This document shows positions 8,780 through 16,483 of a stretch of 62,979 nucleotides of DNA, one piece after another. The stretch is taken from NCBI GenBank assembly GCA_022772735.1, contig JALEZD010000006.1, forward strand, positions 1 through 62,979. The letters are read 5' to 3'. How positions within the stretch are numbered: position 1 is the first letter of the stretch; every line of letters begins with the position of its first letter. The DNA comes from Erysipelotrichaceae bacterium. GTDB taxonomy: Bacteria > Bacillota_I > Bacilli_A > Erysipelotrichales > Erysipelotrichaceae. The notes beneath the pieces are model-generated. The model ran no database searches, was not told the origin of the DNA, and saw only the letters and a program-made list of their open reading frames with translations. The translations under genes and the position numbers were made by a program.

Positions 8780-9736
8780 ATGAAAAAGACAATGTATCTT
8801 GCATGTTTCCTTGGAATATTATGTGCTATTTTTGGTGGAGCAATTTCTTATGTGAATGAGCTTACAGCACCAATCATTGCACAACAAGCAATGGCCGCTG
8901 AAACTGCAATTTTTAAAGAATTAGATTCTGAAGCAACATTTAGTGAAATAGATATAACATCTGATGCTTCTGGATTTATTAAAAAAGGCTATTATGGAAA
9001 AAGTTCAAGTAATGAATATTATATATATAGTGTAAGTGTAGTAGGATTTAATACAGGTTCATCAATTGACTTTATAATTGGATTCAATAAATCTGGAGAT
9101 GTTGTATTATATAATGTTATTTCACAACAAGAAACAGAAGGAATTGGTTCAAGAGTAACTACAGAAGAATTTAGTTCAACTGTACTAAATACAAAAATAA
9201 ATGATTCTATTTCAGTTTTAAGTGGGGCAACTGTGTCTAGTAGTGCTGTAATTAATGGGATAAATGCAGCAAAGGCTATGTATGGTGAATCTGCAGGTGT
9301 TGCGGTTGAAACACAAGAAGTTGAAGCTCCAAGTTTAAATCTTGGAGAAAAAGTGAGTTTAAATTCAGAATTTAATGAGTTTAAAGCTGAGTGTACTCAA
9401 AATGAAAACGACGAAGAAGGAAATTTAGTGTTTGCATGTAGTGCAAGAGGCTATGGATTAATTGATCCAACAGGTCATAATGCTGAAAGTGGACATGAAT
9501 ATTCTAAAAACGAAATATTAGTTATGATTAATGCAGAAACAAAAGAGGTTGTAAAAATTGAAAAAGTTGCATTTGGAGATACTGAAGGTATTGGAGATGT
9601 TGCTTTTGGTGAAGAATATTTAGAAATATTTGAAAAAGCAACAATTGATTCTGAGATTGATACTGTGACAAATGCTACATGGTCTAGTAAATCTGTTGCA
9701 TCAATGGTACAAGCTGCATTAAAGATGGTTGAATAG
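8780..9736 (+). CDS. rnfG: Rnf complex subunit G with two FMN-binding domains
   Basis: RnfG is anchored by one N-terminal membrane helix and carries a covalently bound FMN. This copy has 318 residues, about 110 more than usual, because a second FMN_bind-like domain follows the first. Domain 1 ends in SGATVSSSAV with the modified threonine at residue 151. Domain 2 repeats the plan (IGDVAFGEEYLE, then TNATWSSKSV), with threonine 300 in the equivalent place but Gly replaced by Asn. Whether the second site is flavinylated is unknown. Start ATG 8780 follows AAGGAGG; the GTG immediately before it is less likely. Confidence 0.93.
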   Translation: MKKTMYLACFLGILCAIFGGAISYVNELTAPIIAQQAMAAETAIFKELDSEATFSEIDITSDASGFIKKGYYGKSSSNEYYIYSVSVVGFNTGSSIDFIIGFNKSGDVVLYNVISQQETEGIGSRVTTEEFSSTVLNTKINDSISVLSGATVSSSAVINGINAAKAMYGESAGVAVETQEVEAPSLNLGEKVSLNSEFNEFKAECTQNENDEEGNLVFACSARGYGLIDPTGHNAESGHEYSKNEILVMINAETKEVVKIEKVAFGDTEGIGDVAFGEEYLEIFEKATIDSEIDTVTNATWSSKSVASMVQAALKMVE

Positions 9737-9746
9737 GAGGAAGGGT

Positions 9747-10388
9747 ATGAATTTTATAAAAAATTTAAAAACAGGTTTTATTGATGAAAATCCAGTGTTT
9801 GCCCTATACCTTGGTATTTGTTCTACTTTAGCAATTACTACTTCATTAAATAATGCGCTTGGTATGGGTGTTTCAGTTATCGCTGTATTGGTATTAAGTA
9901 ATGTAATTATTTCTAGCTTAAGAAAAATTATTCCAGATGAAATTAGAATTCCAGTATATATTGTAATTATTGCAGGGTTAGTTACAGTTGTTGAAATGTT
10001 AATACATGCATATTCACCAAGTTTGTATTCTGCACTTGGCTCATTTATTAATCTAATTGTAGTAAATTGCATTATTATGGGACGAGCAGAATCTTTTGCG
10101 AGTAAAAACAATGTTGTTTCAAGTGCTTTAGATGGAATTGGAATGGGACTTGGATATACAGTAAGTCTTGTAGTTATGTCATTTATTAGACAAATATTAT
10201 CTACAGGTGCAATAGGACTAACAAATCCTTTTAATGAAAGTGTTATATTCAATTTACAGATAATTCCTGAAGCATTTTCTATATCGTTATTTAAAACAAA
10301 TGTAGGTGCATTTTTGACTTTTGCGATTTTAGCAGCTGCACTTGCAGCATATAAAAACAAATCAGTAAGTAAGGGGGCGAAGAAATAA
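9747..10388 (+). CDS. rnfE: Rnf complex subunit E
   Basis: A 213-residue integral membrane subunit homologous to NqrD/RsxE. It has six predicted helices, the early motif NPVFALYLGICSTLA and the GRAESFASKN loop near residue 110. Together with RnfA it forms the membrane core of the complex. Start ATG 9747 lies after TAGGAGGAAGG; an upstream in-frame ATG at 9729 lies inside rnfG and has no ribosome site. The stop overlaps the rnfA start by one base. Confidence 0.95.
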   Translation: MNFIKNLKTGFIDENPVFALYLGICSTLAITTSLNNALGMGVSVIAVLVLSNVIISSLRKIIPDEIRIPVYIVIIAGLVTVVEMLIHAYSPSLYSALGSFINLIVVNCIIMGRAESFASKNNVVSSALDGIGMGLGYTVSLVVMSFIRQILSTGAIGLTNPFNESVIFNLQIIPEAFSISLFKTNVGAFLTFAILAAALAAYKNKSVSKGAKK

Positions 10389-10963
10389 TGACAGAAATTT
10401 TTGCTTTATTTGTTTCTTCAGTTTTAATAAATAATATTATACTTTCAAGATTTTTGGGAATTTGTCCATTTTTAGGTGTAAGTAAAAAATTAGATTCAGC
10501 ATTTGGCATGGGACTTGCAGTTATATTTGTCATTTTCGGTGCTTCACTTATGTCTTATGGATTATACTATCTTGTACTTGTTCCACTTGGAATAGAATAT
10601 ATGAAACTTATAACATTTATTTTAGTAATTGCAACATTTGTCCAATTTACAGAAATGTTTATAAAAAAATATATTCCATCATTATATAAATCTTTAGGAA
10701 TTTATCTACCATTAATTACAACTAATTGTGCTGTTTTACAAGTGGCGTTAGATAATATAGCTAATGAATATGATTTTATTAATATGATTGTATATTCTAT
10801 TGCTGTTCCAGTTGGGTTTATGACTGTATTAGTTTTATTTGCTACTATCAGAGAAAGACTTGATGCATCAGATGTTCCTAATGCATTTAAAGGTAATCCA
10901 ATTGCATTAGTTGTTGCAGCAATCTTAGCATTAGCTTTTAGTGCATTTGCAGGGTTAGTATAA
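10388..10963 (+). CDS. rnfA: Rnf complex subunit A
   Basis: A 191-residue integral membrane subunit homologous to NqrE/RsxA. It shows NNIILSRFLGICPFLGVSK near residue 15, the second half-site TTNCAVLQVALD near residue 110, and ATIRERLDASDVP. RnfA and RnfE are inverted-topology homologues that in solved complexes share a membrane Fe-S cluster through conserved cysteines; the C in LGICPF and the C in TNCAVL are present here. Overlaps its neighbours by one base on each side. Confidence 0.96.
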   Translation: MTEIFALFVSSVLINNIILSRFLGICPFLGVSKKLDSAFGMGLAVIFVIFGASLMSYGLYYLVLVPLGIEYMKLITFILVIATFVQFTEMFIKKYIPSLYKSLGIYLPLITTNCAVLQVALDNIANEYDFINMIVYSIAVPVGFMTVLVLFATIRERLDASDVPNAFKGNPIALVVAAILALAFSAFAGLV

Positions 10964-11154
10964 TGCCATCTTATATTGTAGCTGGATTATATGCTATGTG
11001 TATTGCAGGAATATATGGAGTTTTATATTACTTTAATCATAAAACTCCTGTTCCAAAAGGTTGTGAGGATTTAAAAGCTAATTGTGAAGGATGTAATATA
11101 TCTTCATGTGAATTACATCCAGTACATGAAAATAAGGAGGATTTAAATGCTTAG
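10963..11154 (+). CDS. Small Cys-rich membrane protein inside rnf operon
   Basis: A 63-residue protein not recognised as a standard Rnf subunit. One membrane helix spans residues 4-24. A short hydrophilic tail then carries four cysteines spaced C34-x6-C41-x2-C44-x4-C49 (KGCEDLKANCEGCNISSC), which could bind iron-sulfur or another metal. It resembles in layout the FeoB-associated Cys-rich membrane proteins, but no feo gene is near. It starts on the last base of the rnfA stop codon and overlaps the rnfB start by eight bases, so it is translated as part of the operon. Coding is convincing from this coupling; function is unknown. Confidence 0.8.
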   Translation: MPSYIVAGLYAMCIAGIYGVLYYFNHKTPVPKGCEDLKANCEGCNISSCELHPVHENKEDLNA

Positions 11155-11425
11155 TTCAATATTATCAATGTTGGTTATTGGAGCAATTTTAGGGCTTATT
11201 TTGGGTATTGCAAGTAGTTTATTCTATGTAAAGGTAGACAATAGAGTACAAGATGTTATTGCACTTTTACCAGGATATAATTGTGGTGGATGTGGTTATC
11301 CAGGCTGTGCAGGTTTAGCAGAGGCTCTGGTTAATGAAAATGTTAGTGTAAACTTATGTAAACCTAGCAAACCTGATCAAAAAGAAACAATAAATCAATA
11401 TTTACAAACACATAAAGAAGCTTAG
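11147..11425 (+). CDS. rnfB: Minimal Rnf complex subunit B
   Basis: A 92-residue version of RnfB, which usually has 180-330 residues. It keeps the N-terminal membrane helix (residues 5-27) and the single [4Fe-4S] domain (CGGCGYPGCAGLAEAL, with a fourth Cys in NLCKPS). It then stops without the ferredoxin-like domain holding two or more further clusters. There is no room for a lost domain: a terminator begins at the stop codon. Start ATG 11147 follows AAGGAGG and overlaps the Cys-rich gene. Electron entry therefore probably relies on RnfC, the small Cys-rich protein or a separate ferredoxin. Confidence 0.9.
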   Translation: MLSSILSMLVIGAILGLILGIASSLFYVKVDNRVQDVIALLPGYNCGGCGYPGCAGLAEALVNENVSVNLCKPSKPDQKETINQYLQTHKEA

Positions 11426-11449
11426 TACATCGTAAGATGTACTTTTTTT
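11425..11449 (+). terminator. rnf operon terminator
   Basis: A 7-bp stem GTACATC/GATGTAC with a GTAA tetraloop is followed by TTTTTT, immediately after rnfB. Confidence 0.88.
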
Positions 11450-11487
11450 ATTTATATATTATAATTAGTTTAAATTGAGGTATGTTT

Positions 11488-12759
11488 ATGGAATACTTTG
11501 AAAAAATCGAAAGAATATTACTTAAAGAAATGAATTTGGCACTTGGTTGCACAGAACCAATTGCTATAGCCCTTTCATCCGCAAAAGCAGTATCTTACTT
11601 TGGAAAAAATAATATCAAAGTTGTCAATGTTTATTGTAGTGGTTCTGTTTTAAAAAATGCTCACTCTGTTAAAGTACCTAATGCCAAAGAAAGATGTGGC
11701 ATAAAATATGCAAGTGCGTTAGGTATTTCAGGTGGTAAAAGTGAATATAATTTAGAAGTATTAAAAAATATTAATGATGAAGATATCGTTTTTGCAGATA
11801 AGTTAGTTGAAGAAAATAAAATATTAGTGAATTATGCAGAAAATGTAGATAATTTATTTGTTCAAACTTCTATAGAATATTTGGATGGGAAAAAGGTAAG
11901 TGTGGTTATTTCATCTATGCACGATCATATAAGTTTGATAAAAATAAATGATGAAGTAATTTTTGAAGATAAATTAGGTGTTAGTGATAAATTCGATTAT
12001 TCAATATTATCTATTCAAAATATATATGAATTTGTTAATAAAATAGATTTTAATAAATACAGATTAATTGATGAAAAAATACAAAAATCTATAGAAGTTA
12101 ACGTAAAAATTGCTGAAGAAGGCATTAAAAACCAATGGGGATTAAATGTAGGAAAATCTATACAAAAACTATGTAATAATGATGATATTTTTAGCAATGC
12201 GAAAGCACTTGCTGCTGCTGGTTCAGATGCAAGAATGAGTGGATGCTCATTGCCTGTTATGATTAATTCTGGAAGTGGTAATCAAGGAATAACTTTATCA
12301 ATTCCAGTAATATATTATTCAAAAAGGAAAAACATTGATAATGACAAACTTAAAAGAGCTTTGTTATTTTCTAATTTAATATCAATTCATCAAAAGCAAC
12401 ACATAGGTAAATTGTCAGCTTTTTGTGGGGTTGTTTGTTCTGCTGCTTCTGCAGCATGTGGTATAGGGTATATTCATGGATTAAATTATAATCAAATTGA
12501 AATGATTATAATTAATACGCTTGTTAGTTGTGGAGGAATGTTTTGTGATGGTGCTACGCCATCATGTGCACTTAAAATATCAACTGCACTAGATTGTGCT
12601 TTTACAAGTCTTGAACTTGCAAGTAATAACATGGTATTCAAATCTAATGAAGGAATTGTAGGAATAAATGCAGAAACTACAATTGATAATATAGGAATTT
12701 TAGCTTCTAAGGAAATGAAAAATGTAGATGATTGCATTTTAAAGACAATTTCAAAATAA
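11488..12759 (+). CDS. L-cysteine desulfidase / serine dehydratase-like Fe-S enzyme
   Basis: A 423-residue member of the UPF0597/CyuA (YhaM) family, related to the alpha subunit of Fe-S L-serine dehydratase. Relatives break down L-cysteine to pyruvate, ammonia and sulfide. Signatures are ALGCTEPIAIALSSAKA near residue 18, GSDARMSGCSLPVMINSGSG near residue 250, and cysteines in CGVVCSAASAACGIG and SCGGMFCDGATPSCALK. Start ATG 11488 sits a proper distance from GAGGT; the ATG six bases earlier is too close to it. Whether serine, cysteine or both are substrates cannot be read from sequence. Confidence 0.87.
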   Translation: MEYFEKIERILLKEMNLALGCTEPIAIALSSAKAVSYFGKNNIKVVNVYCSGSVLKNAHSVKVPNAKERCGIKYASALGISGGKSEYNLEVLKNINDEDIVFADKLVEENKILVNYAENVDNLFVQTSIEYLDGKKVSVVISSMHDHISLIKINDEVIFEDKLGVSDKFDYSILSIQNIYEFVNKIDFNKYRLIDEKIQKSIEVNVKIAEEGIKNQWGLNVGKSIQKLCNNDDIFSNAKALAAAGSDARMSGCSLPVMINSGSGNQGITLSIPVIYYSKRKNIDNDKLKRALLFSNLISIHQKQHIGKLSAFCGVVCSAASAACGIGYIHGLNYNQIEMIIINTLVSCGGMFCDGATPSCALKISTALDCAFTSLELASNNMVFKSNEGIVGINAETTIDNIGILASKEMKNVDDCILKTISK

Positions 12760-12760
12760 A

Positions 12761-12790
12761 AATCATAATGTCAAATTATGATTTTTTTAT
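12761..12790. terminator. Bidirectional terminator
   Basis: A 9-bp stem AATCATAAT/ATTATGATT has T-runs on both strands, between the desulfidase gene and the convergent CPBP-like gene. Confidence 0.82.
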
Positions 12791-13443
12791 AAATATACAT
12801 TTATTATATTTAGAATAAATAAAATTATTGATAGGGAAATTATTGATGGTAAAATCGATCTTGTTTGATTATATATATATGAGAAAATCATATATAAGAT
12901 TGAATAGAACAAGAAACTTGAAACCTGTGTGTTAATATCTAGTGGAAGATATGTAATATTAAATAATAGCGCAAACATTAGCCCAGAAAATAAAATTAAT
13001 TGAATTGTTGAGCTAGATATTTTAATTCTATCTAAAATGCATTTAAACGTTATTGCAGTATTAAAGCTAAATATGAAACAAAAAACAATTAATATTAGTG
13101 GAGCACCACCATAGTAAGTTAATAGGGTGCTTCTATCACTCATTATAATATATCCGTATATATAGTTTATATTTAGATATGTGAGTAATCCCATAGAAGC
13201 CAAAGCAACTAATGTAAAAAAGATTGTATCTCCAATTGCCTTTTTAGACCTATTATAATGTAGTGCGAATAAATCCCAATTGTATGTGATATTAAAAAAA
13301 CCAACTATAGAAAAAATTAATGTATATGAAATTGTTAAGTTATCAATAAATTTATTTACTAATCCAACAAAAAAAGGAGTTAAAAAATAAAATAAAGATG
13401 TAATTAAAATCCTTTTAAAAGTTAGTGAAGATTTTGTTTCCAT
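12787..13443 (-). CDS. CPBP-family-like membrane protein with degenerate active site
   Basis: A 218-residue protein with about seven hydrophobic segments. Its C-terminal half follows the plan of CPBP/Abi intramembrane proteases: the segment FNTAITFKCILDRI, then LILFSGLMFALLFNI, then YIYNQTRSILPSIISL. The catalytic residues expected there (EExxxR, and a His after the FALL segment) are replaced by N-T-x-x-x-x-K and Asn. It is therefore probably a non-catalytic relative, or a more distant membrane protein. Start ATG 13443 follows AGGAGAG. Monocistronic. Family assignment is tentative. Confidence 0.6.
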   Translation of the reverse strand: METKSSLTFKRILITSLFYFLTPFFVGLVNKFIDNLTISYTLIFSIVGFFNITYNWDLFALHYNRSKKAIGDTIFFTLVALASMGLLTYLNINYIYGYIIMSDRSTLLTYYGGAPLILIVFCFIFSFNTAITFKCILDRIKISSSTIQLILFSGLMFALLFNITYLPLDINTQVSSFLFYSILYMIFSYIYNQTRSILPSIISLSIILFILNIINVYL

Positions 13444-13636
13444 AAAAACTCTCCTGTTTCATTATTGTACTTTAAATATTTGAAAAATAAAAGTAAAAAA
13501 TACTAGTATTATATACAATACGAATATATATGTTTTAAATTTGAGATATTGACTGAGAAAAAAATAAAACCTATAAAATCGAGAATAAAATAGGAAAAGT
13601 ATATGTAATATAGTATAAAAAAAGTGAAAGGATAAT

Positions 13637-13966
13637 ATGCAGATGAAAAGCAATTTAACGAGTCAAGAACTTGAAAAAATTGTACTACATGTTGCCAAAA
13701 TCTATAGAAAATCTAATCTTAGAAATACAATAAATAAAAATTATAATGTTAAAGAAAATAATTTGTTGTATAAACAAGATAAAGATTTTATTCACACAAT
13801 TGAATGTTTACTGGGGGAATGTTCTAGGGACACTAGATGTATAATTGAAAACGAGTTTTTGAAAAAAACAGACTCCTACTGGTATTTAGATTTCTATACT
13901 AAATCTACATTTTACAGATTAAAGAAAAAGGCTGTAAAAGAGTTTATTGATTGTATGGGTATTTAA
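13637..13966 (+). CDS. MG284/MPN403-like small protein
   Basis: A 109-residue protein with a helical N-terminus and a basic C-terminus of the form YWYLDFYTKSTFYRLKKKAV, resembling the MG284/MPN403 family of Mollicutes and, loosely, the sigma-like C-terminus of ArpU-type regulators. A nucleic-acid-binding role is a guess. Start ATG follows AAAGGA. The last nine or ten codons plus the terminator recur almost unchanged at 20536-20618 on the other side of the sugar-acid operon, which is discussed as a separate feature. Assignment is from pattern only. Confidence 0.6.
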   Translation: MQMKSNLTSQELEKIVLHVAKIYRKSNLRNTINKNYNVKENNLLYKQDKDFIHTIECLLGECSRDTRCIIENEFLKKTDSYWYLDFYTKSTFYRLKKKAVKEFIDCMGI

Positions 13967-14018
13967 AAATGGTGGAATTTAACTTAAGGAAATATAAAGT
14001 TTTCTTAAGTTATTTTTT
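13932..14018 (+). repeat. Direct repeat, left copy (gene 3' end plus terminator)
   Basis: About 85 bases covering the end of the MG284-like gene (codons for FIDCMGI and stop) and its terminator match 20536-20618, with only scattered substitutions (for example GGT versus GGC in the penultimate Gly codon). The two copies are in the same orientation and flank the 14.1-20.5 kb operon. Confidence 0.85.
13981..14018 (+). terminator. Terminator of MG284-like gene
   Basis: Stem AACTTAAGGAAA/TTTTCTTAAGTT (one G-T pair) is followed by ATTTTTTTG. It is shared with the right-hand repeat copy. Confidence 0.8.
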
Positions 14019-14021
14019 TGT

Positions 14022-14104
14022 TTAACTTTTGTAAATTATATTGTTGTTTTTTGTACAAAAGTTAACCACATATGACAAAAAAACATAAAATTCTACTGAT
14101 ATAA
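14022..14104 (+). promoter_or_regulatory. Operator-like inverted repeat and promoter of sugar-acid operon
   Basis: A perfect 12-bp inverted repeat, TTAACTTTTGTA (14022-14033) and TACAAAAGTTAA (14054-14065), lies with a 20-base spacer upstream of an extended -10 (TGaTATAAT, about 14097-14105). TACAAAAGTT recurs at 15674-15683 ahead of the EIIA gene. The spacing suits two half-sites on the same helix face and a dimeric or looping regulator, plausibly the PRD protein encoded at the operon end. Binding is inferred. Confidence 0.5.
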
Positions 14105-14125
14105 TCGAAAACAGGAGGGATTTTT

Positions 14126-15022
14126 ATGTTTGATGGAATTATAACGCCGCTAGTAACACCGTTCGATAATGATGAAAACCAAAATATAAATTATGAAGAA
14201 ACATATAAATTAATAGATAAACTTATAAATAAAGGTGTAAGAGGTTTATTTATTTTAGGAAGCAATGGAGAATTTTATAATTTATCTAGTCTAGAAAAGT
14301 TAGAATTTATAAAAAATGTTGTTAATTATGTAAACAAGAGAATAAAGGTAATGGCAGGTATAGGAGCTTGTAGCTTGATAGATACTATATACCTAGCAAA
14401 AAATAGTGAAAAATTAGGAGTAGATGCATTATCATTAGTTGGACCATACTTTGTTGTACCAGATGAAGAAGAATTATTTAATTATTTTTTAGAAGTTTCT
14501 AAAAGTGTTGAAATTCCAATCGTATTGTATAATATCCCAAAATTTACTGGATACAATATTTCAAATGAATTATTTGAAAAACTATTAAATATAAAAAATA
14601 TCATTGGAATAAAAGATAGTAGTGGAAACACAGAATTGCTTGATAAGTATATAATTTCAGCAAAAAAATATAATAAAGATGTATATGTCGGTTCAGATTC
14701 TAAAATATCATATGGATATTTTAAAGGAGCAAAAGGAGCCATTGCATCAACGAGTAATTTTATAACAAAAACATTAGTTAATTTATGGGACTCTTTAGAA
14801 AATAACGATTTAGTAAAAGCAGAAGAATTTCAAAAAGATATTGATGTTTTTAGGAATATTTTGAAATTAGCTACAATACCAAATATTTTAAAAAGAAGTA
14901 TAAAACTAGCAAATATTGCGGATGTTGGAAGTGCTAGAAAACCATTTTTAAATATTGAAGATAGATATGATAAAGAAATAATGGAAGTTGTAGATTATTT
15001 TAATAAAAAAGGTGGAATATAA
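14126..15022 (+). CDS. DapA/NanA-family aldolase or lyase
   Basis: A 298-residue class I lyase of the dihydrodipicolinate synthase/N-acetylneuraminate lyase superfamily. It has the GSNGEFYNLS phosphate/carboxylate motif at about residue 48, the catalytic Tyr in LYNIPKFTG near 135 and the Schiff-base Lys in GIKDSSGN near 162. The context (KDPG-type aldolase, PTS, isomerase, no lysine genes) argues for a catabolic 2-keto-3-deoxy sugar-acid lyase rather than DapA, but the substrate cannot be read from sequence. Start ATG follows AGGAGGG. First gene of the island; overlaps the next by one base. Confidence 0.85.
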   Translation: MFDGIITPLVTPFDNDENQNINYEETYKLIDKLINKGVRGLFILGSNGEFYNLSSLEKLEFIKNVVNYVNKRIKVMAGIGACSLIDTIYLAKNSEKLGVDALSLVGPYFVVPDEEELFNYFLEVSKSVEIPIVLYNIPKFTGYNISNELFEKLLNIKNIIGIKDSSGNTELLDKYIISAKKYNKDVYVGSDSKISYGYFKGAKGAIASTSNFITKTLVNLWDSLENNDLVKAEEFQKDIDVFRNILKLATIPNILKRSIKLANIADVGSARKPFLNIEDRYDKEIMEVVDYFNKKGGI

Positions 15023-15645
15023 TGAAATATCAAATAATAAATAAGTTATATAAATATAAGGCTATGGCTATTGTTCGTGCAAAAACTTTTGAATATGCAG
15101 ATAATATTGCAGAACTTTGTATAGAAGGTGGTATACCTGTAATGGAGATTAGTTATACTTTAAATAATGCGACCGATATTATTAAAGGATTAAAAGAAAA
15201 ATATAAAGATGAAATAGTTTGTGGTGCAGGGACTATATTAGACTCTCAAACTGCAAGAATAGCAATATTAGCAGGGGCTGATTTTATAATTGCACCAAAT
15301 TTTGATATAGAAACAGCTAAGGTTTGTAACAGATATCAAATACCATATATGCCTGGGGTTACAAGTATTAGCGAAGCAGTTGAAGCTATGAGTTATGGTG
15401 CAAGTTTTATAAAGGCTTTTCCTATTTCAAATTTTTATGGATTTGAGTTGGTGAATGTATTTAAAACTCCAATCCCTAATATGCCTATACTTGCAAGCGG
15501 GGGAATAGATTTAGATAACCTACATATATGGCTAAAAAATGGTGTAGATTTATGTGGGTTTGGATCTTTGTTTACTAAGGGTAGTAATGAAGAAATATTA
15601 AATAATATAAAAAAAGTTAAAGAAATTATTAGTAAAGCAGTTTAA
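15022..15645 (+). CDS. KDPG/KHG-type aldolase
   Basis: A 207-residue class I aldolase of the 2-keto-3-deoxy-6-phosphogluconate / 4-hydroxy-2-oxoglutarate family. It has the catalytic Glu in VMEISYT near residue 41, GAGTILD near 70, MPGVTS near 112 and the Schiff-base Lys in ASFIKAFPIS near 132. It would split a 2-keto-3-deoxy-6-phospho acid into pyruvate and a triose phosphate. Translationally coupled to the upstream lyase (TAATG). Two different pyruvate-yielding aldolases in one operon is unusual. Confidence 0.9.
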   Translation: MKYQIINKLYKYKAMAIVRAKTFEYADNIAELCIEGGIPVMEISYTLNNATDIIKGLKEKYKDEIVCGAGTILDSQTARIAILAGADFIIAPNFDIETAKVCNRYQIPYMPGVTSISEAVEAMSYGASFIKAFPISNFYGFELVNVFKTPIPNMPILASGGIDLDNLHIWLKNGVDLCGFGSLFTKGSNEEILNNIKKVKEIISKAV

Positions 15646-15673
15646 AATTTGTATTTAAAATATATAAAACGAG

Positions 15674-15683
15674 TACAAAAGTT
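15674..15683 (+). promoter_or_regulatory. Half-operator upstream of EIIA gene
   Basis: TACAAAAGTT repeats the right half of the inverted repeat at 14054-14063. It lies in the 99-base gap between the aldolase and EIIA genes, where no terminator is seen, so the PTS genes may have an internal controlled promoter. Confidence 0.35.
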
Positions 15684-15744
15684 GTTTATAAAAGATGTTT
15701 TTATATAAAAATAATGAATTAGAATAAAATTGTGAGGTATTTAC

Positions 15745-16206
15745 ATGATAAATTTAGTCAATGAAAAGTTAATTTTATTAAATCAAGATGCAAAGGATTG
15801 GAAGGATGCGATTAAAAAAGCATGTGAACCACTACTTAATGAAGGAAAGATAAAAGAAACTTATGTTGATGGCATTATTGAAAATGTTATTAAGTCCGGA
15901 CCATACATTGTAATTGCGCCACATGTTGCAATACCACATACACATCCTGATAAAGGTGTAATTGAAAATGCGATAGGAATATGTGTTTTGAAAAATCCAA
16001 TTAAATTTGGTAATGAAGCAAATGATCCAGTTAAATATTTATTTACACTTGCAGCAATTAGTGGAAACAAGCATATAGAAAGTTTATCAAGTTTGGCATT
16101 ATTGCTTGAAGATGAAAAATTTTATAAGGTGCTTGATAATTCTAAAGATTCTAAGGATGTAATGTTGTTTTTACAAGAATACGAAAGGAATAAGGGAAAT
16201 GTATAA
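15745..16206 (+). CDS. PTS EIIA component, fructose/mannitol/ascorbate type
   Basis: A 153-residue cytoplasmic EIIA domain with the phosphorylatable His in HVAIPHTHPDKGV (near residue 68). It accepts phosphate from HPr and passes it to the EIIB encoded next. It resembles the EIIA domain at the C-terminus of the PRD regulator in this operon (ALPHTNKP). Ribosome site GAGGT before ATG; the end overlaps the EIIB gene by eight bases. Confidence 0.9.
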   Translation: MINLVNEKLILLNQDAKDWKDAIKKACEPLLNEGKIKETYVDGIIENVIKSGPYIVIAPHVAIPHTHPDKGVIENAIGICVLKNPIKFGNEANDPVKYLFTLAAISGNKHIESLSSLALLLEDEKFYKVLDNSKDSKDVMLFLQEYERNKGNV

Positions 16207-16483
16207 AGCATTAGTTTGTTGTAGAGCGGGGATGGGTTCTAGTCTTCTGTTAAAAATTAAAACAGATCAAGTTATAAAAGAAAATAATTTTCCTATTGAG
16301 ACAGAACATGGTAATTTAGATTCTTTGATTGGGTTTAATGGAGATTTAATAGTTACTATGGCAGATTTAACAGATGAACTAAAAGATAAGGTTTCATATG
16401 CTGTCGGTATTATGAACATTATGAACAAAAACGAAATAAAAGAAGGGTTAGAAAAATTTTTAAAAGAAAGGGGTAATTTATGA
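16199..16483 (+). CDS. PTS EIIB component, ascorbate (UlaB) type
   Basis: A 94-residue EIIB with the phosphocysteine loop VCCRAGMGSSLL; Cys 8 in the C-x2-G-x-G-S-S pattern is the likely phosphorylated residue. It receives phosphate from EIIA and gives it to the incoming sugar at EIIC. Overlaps the EIIA gene by eight bases and the EIIC gene by four, a tight translational unit. Confidence 0.9.
   Translation: MYKALVCCRAGMGSSLLLKIKTDQVIKENNFPIETEHGNLDSLIGFNGDLIVTMADLTDELKDKVSYAVGIMNIMNKNEIKEGLEKFLKERGNL

Noticed and set aside
9719-10360. Long open frame (213 codons) antisense to rnfE
   Set aside because: It mirrors the rnfE reading frame. rnfE is strongly conserved and has a ribosome site; the antisense frame has neither.
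11147-11487. RnfB truncated by a frameshift with the ferredoxin domain in another frame
   Set aside because: A terminator follows the stop and the next gene begins within about 60 bases. No CxxCxxC motif is present in any frame of that gap.
13462-13653. Hydrophobic 63-codon minus-strand frame before the MG284-like gene
   Set aside because: It starts on TTG with no ribosome site, overlaps the start of the plus-strand gene, and its Phe/Ile/Tyr-rich content is what A+T-rich noncoding DNA gives.
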